The position numbers were made by a program, and so were the translations under genes. A stretch of DNA of 64,000 nucleotides from NCBI RefSeq assembly GCF_001584145.1, contig NZ_CP013232.1, forward strand, positions 186,001 to 250,000, in the 5' to 3' direction. Under the pieces are notes generated by a model, which made no database searches, was not told the DNA's origin, and was given only the letters and a program-made list of their open reading frames with translations. Source of the DNA: Collimonas fungivorans (GTDB taxonomy: Bacteria; Pseudomonadota; Gammaproteobacteria; Burkholderiales; Burkholderiaceae_D). This document shows, in pieces, positions 59,412-64,000 of this stretch (the stretch's first letter is position 1; every line of letters starts with the position of its first letter).

Positions 59412-59654
59412 ATGTTCCAGGAAATCGGCGCTTTCGACGCCAAAGCCAAATTATCTGAACTGCTGCGTGGAGTGGGGCACGGACAGCGCTATACCATTAC
59501 CGTCAGGGGGAAGCCCGTTGCTGATCTCGTCCCAAGCGAAACTTCTGCGCAGAATGACGCCATAGCCGCTGTTGCTTCCATGCAGGCATTCAAGAAAGTC
59601 CTGGGGCTTGGTGCCGAAGATATCAGCGAAATGATTTCTGAAGGCCGCCGATGA
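59412..59654 (+). CDS. Phd/YefM-family antitoxin
   Basis: An 80-residue antitoxin. The N-terminal Phd fold is marked by GAFDAKAKLSELLRGVGHG and YTITVRGKPVADLVP. The C-terminus is acidic and probably wraps the toxin. GGAGAATTGCC precedes the start. It overlaps the toxin gene by four bases (ATGA). Pairing of a Phd antitoxin with a PIN toxin is a well-known mix. Confidence 0.9.
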   Translation: MFQEIGAFDAKAKLSELLRGVGHGQRYTITVRGKPVADLVPSETSAQNDAIAAVASMQAFKKVLGLGAEDISEMISEGRR

Positions 59655-60070
59655 TTCTGGTACTTGATGCTTCGACCGCGCTGGCATGGATATATGCGCG
59701 CGAAAAACCGGATGAGGCGGCATGTGCGGAACGGGTATTGCAAGCTACGGCAGAGATGGAGGTTGTGGTGCCGTCGCTTTGGCATACCGAAATTGCAAAC
59801 GCGCTGCTGGTTGGCGAACGACGCAAGATCATTACGGAAGCTCAGGCGTTTGACTACCTGGCACGACTAGCCAGGTTGCCAATCGCAACCGACAATGTAA
59901 TGCCCGCTGCTCGCCAGGATCAGGTAATGGCGATTGCGCGGGCATATAGCCTGAGCGCTTATGACGCTACTTACCTGGATCTGGCGCTGCGAATGGGAGC
60001 TGTCCTGGCAACGTTTGACGGAAAGCTCGCGGCAGCAATGCAAGGGGCTGGCGGCGTCTTGTTTAAATGA
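59651..60070 (+). CDS. PIN-domain toxin (VapC family)
   Basis: A 139-residue PIN ribonuclease. Active-site acidic residues lie in ILVLDASTALAW, LWHTEIANALL, LSAYDATYLDLAL and LATFDGKLAAA. It differs from the VapC at 40771 in group and partner antitoxin. It is followed by the convergent DEAD-box gene with a 45-bp gap. Confidence 0.9.
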   Translation: MILVLDASTALAWIYAREKPDEAACAERVLQATAEMEVVVPSLWHTEIANALLVGERRKIITEAQAFDYLARLARLPIATDNVMPAARQDQVMAIARAYSLSAYDATYLDLALRMGAVLATFDGKLAAAMQGAGGVLFK

Positions 60071-60115
60071 CTGTTGTTCAGGAAATTGTCATCCATGGGC
60101 GAACGGTAGTCTTGC

Positions 60116-61366
60116 CTAATCGGTCTTGCCACGTGCCGCCGCCTCACGCAGCTTGTCCTTTTTGCTCTTGCGCTTGCCTTTGATGCCGCCATCGGCTGAC
60201 GATTCCACGCTCGCCAATATAGCGCTGACGACAGGCTCGAAACCAGCAATCTGTTCGCGTTTGCATTTCAGCTGGTGACGTTTTTCAATCAGGTGGAAAT
60301 GCGCCTCCGTCTCGGCGCTGACAAAACTGATGGCGATGCCGCTCTTGCCGGCGCGCCCTGTGCGGCCGATGCGGTGCGTATAGTCCACCGCGGAGCGCGG
60401 CAAATCGTAGTTCAGGACCACCGGCAGTTGCGCAATGTCGATCCCGCGCGCGGCGACATCGGTGGCGACCAGCACTTGCAGCTTGCTGGCCTTGAAATCC
60501 GCCAGCACTTCATCGCGCGCGCCCTGGCTGAATTCGCCGTGGAAGGCGGCTGCCTTGATTCCTGCGCGATGCAGCTTGTCCGCAATATGCTCCGCCGCGT
60601 ATTTGGTGGCGACAAAAACCAGCACCCGGCCCCAGTTGTTCTCTTTCAGCAGGTGCCGCAGCAGTTGCGTGCGGCGGCCGGCGTCGACCATGATTGCGCG
60701 CTGCTCGATGTCCGGCTGGTTCTGCGCCAATGCCGGGACGGCGATACGGGCCGGCTCATGCAGCATCCTGGCGGCGAATGCGTGCACCGCGCTTGGAAAC
60801 GTAGCCGAGAAAAACAGGTTCTGGCGTTGTTTGGGCAACAGCGCCAGGATGCGGCCGATTTCATCTGCAAATCCCATGTCGAGCAGGCGATCGGCTTCAT
60901 CCAGCACCAGCGACGATACCGCCGCAATGCTGAGGGCGTTGTGCTCGATCAGGTCGAGCAGACGGCCAGGCGTCGCCACCACGATATCGGCGCCGCCGCG
61001 CAGGTCCATCATTTGCGGGTTGATCGAGACGCCGCCGAACAGGGCGGCGATCTTCAGCGATTGCGGAGCGGCTTGCGCCAGGAGGCGGATAGCTTCGGCA
61101 GTCTGCTGCGCCAGTTCGCGGGTAGGGACCAGCACCAGCACGCGCAGCCGGCGTGGTTTCTCGCCGGGGCTGTCTTGCATCAACTGCAGTAGCGGCAGCG
61201 CGAACGCCGCAGTCTTGCCGGAGCCGGTTTGCGCCGCCGCCAGTACATCGCCGCCGCGCAGGATTGCGGGAATCGCCGCCACCTGGACAGGAGTTGGCGT
61301 GACGTAGCCACGTTCGGCAACGGCTTGCAGGATGACGGGGGACAGGCCCAGGGAGGAAAATGACAT
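60116..61366 (-). CDS. rhlE: DEAD-box ATP-dependent RNA helicase (RhlE-like)
   Basis: A 416-residue helicase. It has the Q motif (VTPTPVQVAAIPAIL), motif I AAQTGSGKTAAF, Ia PTRELAQQ, DEAD in LVLDEADRLLDMGF, SAT in FFSATFP, and ATDVAARGID and HRIGRTGRAG in the second domain. The Lys/Arg-rich tail (GKRKSKKDKLREAAARGKTD) would bind RNA. ATG at 61366 has GGGAGGAAAATG-type spacing. RhlE-type proteins act in ribosome assembly and RNA turnover. Subfamily call is from similarity. Confidence 0.9.
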   Translation of the reverse strand: MSFSSLGLSPVILQAVAERGYVTPTPVQVAAIPAILRGGDVLAAAQTGSGKTAAFALPLLQLMQDSPGEKPRRLRVLVLVPTRELAQQTAEAIRLLAQAAPQSLKIAALFGGVSINPQMMDLRGGADIVVATPGRLLDLIEHNALSIAAVSSLVLDEADRLLDMGFADEIGRILALLPKQRQNLFFSATFPSAVHAFAARMLHEPARIAVPALAQNQPDIEQRAIMVDAGRRTQLLRHLLKENNWGRVLVFVATKYAAEHIADKLHRAGIKAAAFHGEFSQGARDEVLADFKASKLQVLVATDVAARGIDIAQLPVVLNYDLPRSAVDYTHRIGRTGRAGKSGIAISFVSAETEAHFHLIEKRHQLKCKREQIAGFEPVVSAILASVESSADGGIKGKRKSKKDKLREAAARGKTD

Positions 61367-61430
61367 GACAACGGGCCTTGACAGCTTGTAAGGCTGCCAT
61401 CTTACCATTTGCGCCGGCCGGCAATCCCAG

Positions 61431-61490
61431 GCAGTTAATTAGGGTCAGAGTCGAATAAAAAAATATTCGACTCTGACCCTAATTAACTGC
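61431..61490. repeat. Perfect 27-bp inverted repeat with A6 loop, also likely terminator
   Basis: GCAGTTAATTAGGGTCAGAG onward to 61457 pairs exactly with 61464-61490; the loop is AAAAAA. It starts 64 bp upstream of the DEAD-box gene start and directly adjoins the SNF2 stop codon. Such a perfect 27-bp stem is much longer than a normal terminator and may be a mobile palindromic repeat. Confidence 0.85.
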
Positions 61491-63974
61491 TCAGGCCAGC
61501 GGCGCCAGCAACAGCTGCAAATCTTCGCTGCTGAACTTGGTCGCTAATGCCGCATCGCTGCCGAGTACACCTTCAGCCAGCGCCGCCTTGCGCGCCTGTA
61601 GTTCGATGATGCGTTCTTCTATGCTGCCTTCAACCACTACTTTATAGACGAACACGGTCTGGTCCTGGCCGATGCGGTGGGCGCGCGCTGTGGCTTGTTC
61701 TTGTACTGCCGGGTTCCACCACGGATCGATGTGGATCACGGTGTCGGCGGCGGTCAGGTTGAGGCCGACGCCGCCGGCTTTGAGGCTGATCAGCAGCAAG
61801 GGCACTGTCTTGCTTTGGAACTCCGCCACCAGTGCGCCGCGTTTTGCCGGCGGCGTCTTGCCGGTCAGCGCAAGCCACGGCAGTTGCATGGTATCGAGTT
61901 CGACGGCGACCAGGTCCAGCATTTCAGTGAACTGGGAAAACACCAGGATGCGCCGGCCTTCCGCCACCAAAGCCGGCAGCATGTCGCGCAGCAGCTCCAG
62001 TTTGGCGCGTTCGATGGTGGCCGGATGCTCCATGCCTTTCAGCAGGAACGGATCGCAGCATACTTGCCTCAGCTTGAGCAAGGCATCGAGGATCGTGATC
62101 TGGCCGCCGCTGAAGCCTTTGCGCTTGAGGACGCGGCGCACCTGTTCATCGGCGGCCAGCCTGACGCTTTCGTATAGGTCGCGCTGCTGTCCTTGCAATT
62201 GCACCAGCTTGACGGTTTCGGTGCGCGGCGGCAGTTCGCTTGCCACTTCGTCCTTGCGCCGCCTCAGGATGAACGGCCTGACCCGCTGCGCCAGCAACTG
62301 CGCACGCAAGGTCTGGCCGCCGATTTCTATCGGCTTGCGCCACAAGCGCGTGAAACTGCGCATGTCGCCGAGGAAGCCGGGCATCAGGAAATCGAATTGC
62401 GTCCACAGTTCTCCCAGATGGTTTTCCAGCGGCGTGCCGGTGATGCACAGCCGGTGCCGAGCGCGCAGGCGCCGCACGGCCCCTGCGCTGCGGGCGGTAG
62501 CGTTTTTCACGGTCTGCGCTTCATCCAGGATCAGCATATGGAAGGGCTGGGCTTCCAGCGCTGCGCGGTCGCGCCACAGCAGCGGATAGGTGGTGAGGAT
62601 CAGGTCGTATTCTGCCATGCGCGGGAAATCCCGATGGCGTTCCGGCCCCTGCAAGGCAAGCACGCGCAAGCCGGGCGCCATGCGCCTGGCCTCGGCCTGC
62701 CAGTTGAATATCAGCGAAGTCGGCAGTACGGCCAGCGCCGGCAGGTCGAGGCGGCCTGCCTGTTTTTCTATCAGCAGGTGGGCCAGCGCCTGCGCGGTTT
62801 TTCCCAGGCCCATGTCATCCGCCAGGATGCCGGCCAGGTGATGCTCGCGCAGGTATTGCAGCCAGGCGACGCCATGCAATTGATAGGGGCGCAGGGTAAC
62901 GCCGAGGCCGGCCGGCGGACTCACGGTTTGCGGTGTGCCGGCGCCTTGCAGTCGTTGCGCCAGCGCGCGCAGGCCGACGTCGCCCTGCAACTGCCAGGCG
63001 CCGTGGGCGCCGGCGCGTTGGCGCTGTGTGTCGAGCAAGCTCAGGCGCATCGTTTCAAGGCGATAGGCATCCCATGAGGAAAGCAGCAGCGGGCCTTCCT
63101 TGCGCAAGGGATCGGTCAGCAGTTCCAGCATGCTGCCGACGATTGCCTTGAGCGGCGCCGCCAAGGCTTCGATCCGCTTGCCGCCGGGGGCGCGCAGCAT
63201 GATCAAGGCATGGTCGTCGATCAGGGCAATCTGCTTGGCGTCCAGCCAGCGGCCGTCGCGTTGCAGCAGGTGCGCCAGCAGCGGCACCAGGTCCACCAGC
63301 TCGCCATCGATTTCGATGCCCAGGGTCAGCAGCCAGGAACCTTCGCCGGCTGGCAGTCCGAGGGCCGTCACGGCCTGTTCGCGGCCACGCATGCGAGCCG
63401 CGACTTCCTTGCCCAGCAGTTCGCCGGTTGCAGGATTGACGATCAGGCGCCAGGCATCCACCGGCACGCTCTCGTGCGCAAAACCGGGACGCACCACGAT
63501 CGCCCAGCCTTTGGCCTGCAGGCCGGGCAACTGCTCGGCCCAGAAATCGCCGAAGAAATCTTCCTGCACCAGGGTCCAGAGCGAGTCCAGCGTTTGCGCC
63601 GCGTCCTGCGCGGCGCTGTCCGTGCGCCATTGCAAAGTGTCGGCCGGCAGCGGATACAGGCCCAGTTCCCACACCAGGTCGAGGGCATCGGCTTCGGCGC
63701 CCAGGTCGCGCAGCAACAGGCGCCGGCCTTTATCGTCTTCCACCGTTTGCGACGATGCCGGGCGGCGGTTCAGCAAGGCAGTAGGGGCGGCGGTTTCCCA
63801 TTGCAAGCCGTCATCGGTGACATAAGTCCAGCTGATCTGGACCACCGTCACATTCGGCCCGCGCGGCCCGAACGGACCGGAAGGCCGCATGCCCAGCAGG
63901 CCGTCGCCGCGGCCCAGGGTTTTTAATGTCAGGCGCGGCCGGAAACGGCCGACGGCGCTTGCGGCAGAATTCAT
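61491..63974 (-). CDS. SNF2-family DEAD/DEAH helicase
   Basis: An 827-residue ATPase. The N-terminal 330 residues hold a bacterial SNF2-associated region without a clear SWIM zinc motif. The two-lobe ATPase covers about 360-820: motif I LADDMGLGKTAQALA, motif II MLILDEAQTVKN, ITGTPLENHLGELW, and the C-terminal lobe with LVFSQFTEMLD, LISLKAGGVGLNLTAAD and ATARAHRIGQDQTV. It moves along double-stranded DNA in repair or restart-type roles. ATG at 63974 is only 26 bases from the window end, so a longer upstream start cannot be excluded. Confidence 0.88.
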   Translation of the reverse strand: MNSAASAVGRFRPRLTLKTLGRGDGLLGMRPSGPFGPRGPNVTVVQISWTYVTDDGLQWETAAPTALLNRRPASSQTVEDDKGRRLLLRDLGAEADALDLVWELGLYPLPADTLQWRTDSAAQDAAQTLDSLWTLVQEDFFGDFWAEQLPGLQAKGWAIVVRPGFAHESVPVDAWRLIVNPATGELLGKEVAARMRGREQAVTALGLPAGEGSWLLTLGIEIDGELVDLVPLLAHLLQRDGRWLDAKQIALIDDHALIMLRAPGGKRIEALAAPLKAIVGSMLELLTDPLRKEGPLLLSSWDAYRLETMRLSLLDTQRQRAGAHGAWQLQGDVGLRALAQRLQGAGTPQTVSPPAGLGVTLRPYQLHGVAWLQYLREHHLAGILADDMGLGKTAQALAHLLIEKQAGRLDLPALAVLPTSLIFNWQAEARRMAPGLRVLALQGPERHRDFPRMAEYDLILTTYPLLWRDRAALEAQPFHMLILDEAQTVKNATARSAGAVRRLRARHRLCITGTPLENHLGELWTQFDFLMPGFLGDMRSFTRLWRKPIEIGGQTLRAQLLAQRVRPFILRRRKDEVASELPPRTETVKLVQLQGQQRDLYESVRLAADEQVRRVLKRKGFSGGQITILDALLKLRQVCCDPFLLKGMEHPATIERAKLELLRDMLPALVAEGRRILVFSQFTEMLDLVAVELDTMQLPWLALTGKTPPAKRGALVAEFQSKTVPLLLISLKAGGVGLNLTAADTVIHIDPWWNPAVQEQATARAHRIGQDQTVFVYKVVVEGSIEERIIELQARKAALAEGVLGSDAALATKFSSEDLQLLLAPLA

Positions 63975-64000
63975 CTCGGGACGAAGCGGACGCTCAGCTG

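Noticed and set aside
1..64000. tRNA, rRNA, CRISPR arrays or a prophage
   Set aside because: No cloverleaf-like sequence, spaced repeat array or phage structural genes were noticed on reading both strands; a tRNAscan or CRISPR search would be needed to be certain.

Overview
The window is high-GC, densely coded DNA from a betaproteobacterium, most likely an Oxalobacteraceae member close to Collimonas, Janthinobacterium or Duganella. The main clue is an alpha-hydroxyketone quorum-sensing locus (CqsA/LqsA-type synthase, membrane histidine kinase, non-DNA-binding response regulator) like the Jqs system of that family. Assimilatory nitrate reduction, beta-ketoadipate genes and many one-gene regulator/target pairs fit a soil heterotroph. 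The genus call is inference. I saw no tRNA, rRNA, CRISPR array or intact insertion sequence.

Layout. 1-3.1 kb: 5' part of a zinc-ribbon methyltransferase, a periplasmic branched-chain amino acid binding protein, and a WYL regulator with a glutathione S-transferase (GST). 3.3-6.7 kb: aspartate:alanine exchanger plus aspartate 4-decarboxylase. 6.7-10.4 kb: a di-heme peroxidase lipoprotein divergent from a phosphoesterase lipoprotein. 10.4-13.7 kb: PPOX/GST operon with its TetR, and a MarR gene with a small membrane protein. 13.7-19.6 kb: quorum-sensing block, in which kinase, response regulator and a LuxR-type regulator form an apparent operon divergent from the synthase. 19.6-23.8 kb: IclR regulator and pcaIJF. 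23.8-28.3 kb: a frameshifted isochorismatase, a transposase-domain orphan, ProQ, a WYL regulator, a NIPSNAP protein and a LysE exporter.

28.3-36.9 kb: nitrate assimilation operon (narK-nirB-nirD-nasB-nasA) preceded by a sigma-54 promoter and a leader that looks like an ANTAR-controlled antiterminator. 36.9-43.9 kb: trehalase, an MFS transporter, a SnoaL-like protein, VapBC, a small gene under a LexA box, a 159-bp inverted-repeat element and an M3 metallopeptidase. 43.9-51.5 kb: S1/P1 nuclease, QueH, a sulfite-oxidase-fold molybdoenzyme with cytochrome b, a divergent two-component system with a CusR-type box between them, and a PhnD-like binding protein. 51.6-64 kb: HAD phosphatase, geranylgeranyl-reductase-like flavoprotein, Ogt, an isoquinoline-oxidoreductase-like molybdenum hydroxylase, a leucine-type amino acid dehydrogenase, a Phd/PIN toxin-antitoxin pair, a DEAD-box RNA helicase and an SNF2 helicase.

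The most distinctive material is regulatory: a palindrome sits next to almost every local regulator, several dispersed inverted repeats abut stop codons, and the nitrate leader and quorum-sensing operon layout deserve experimental follow-up.
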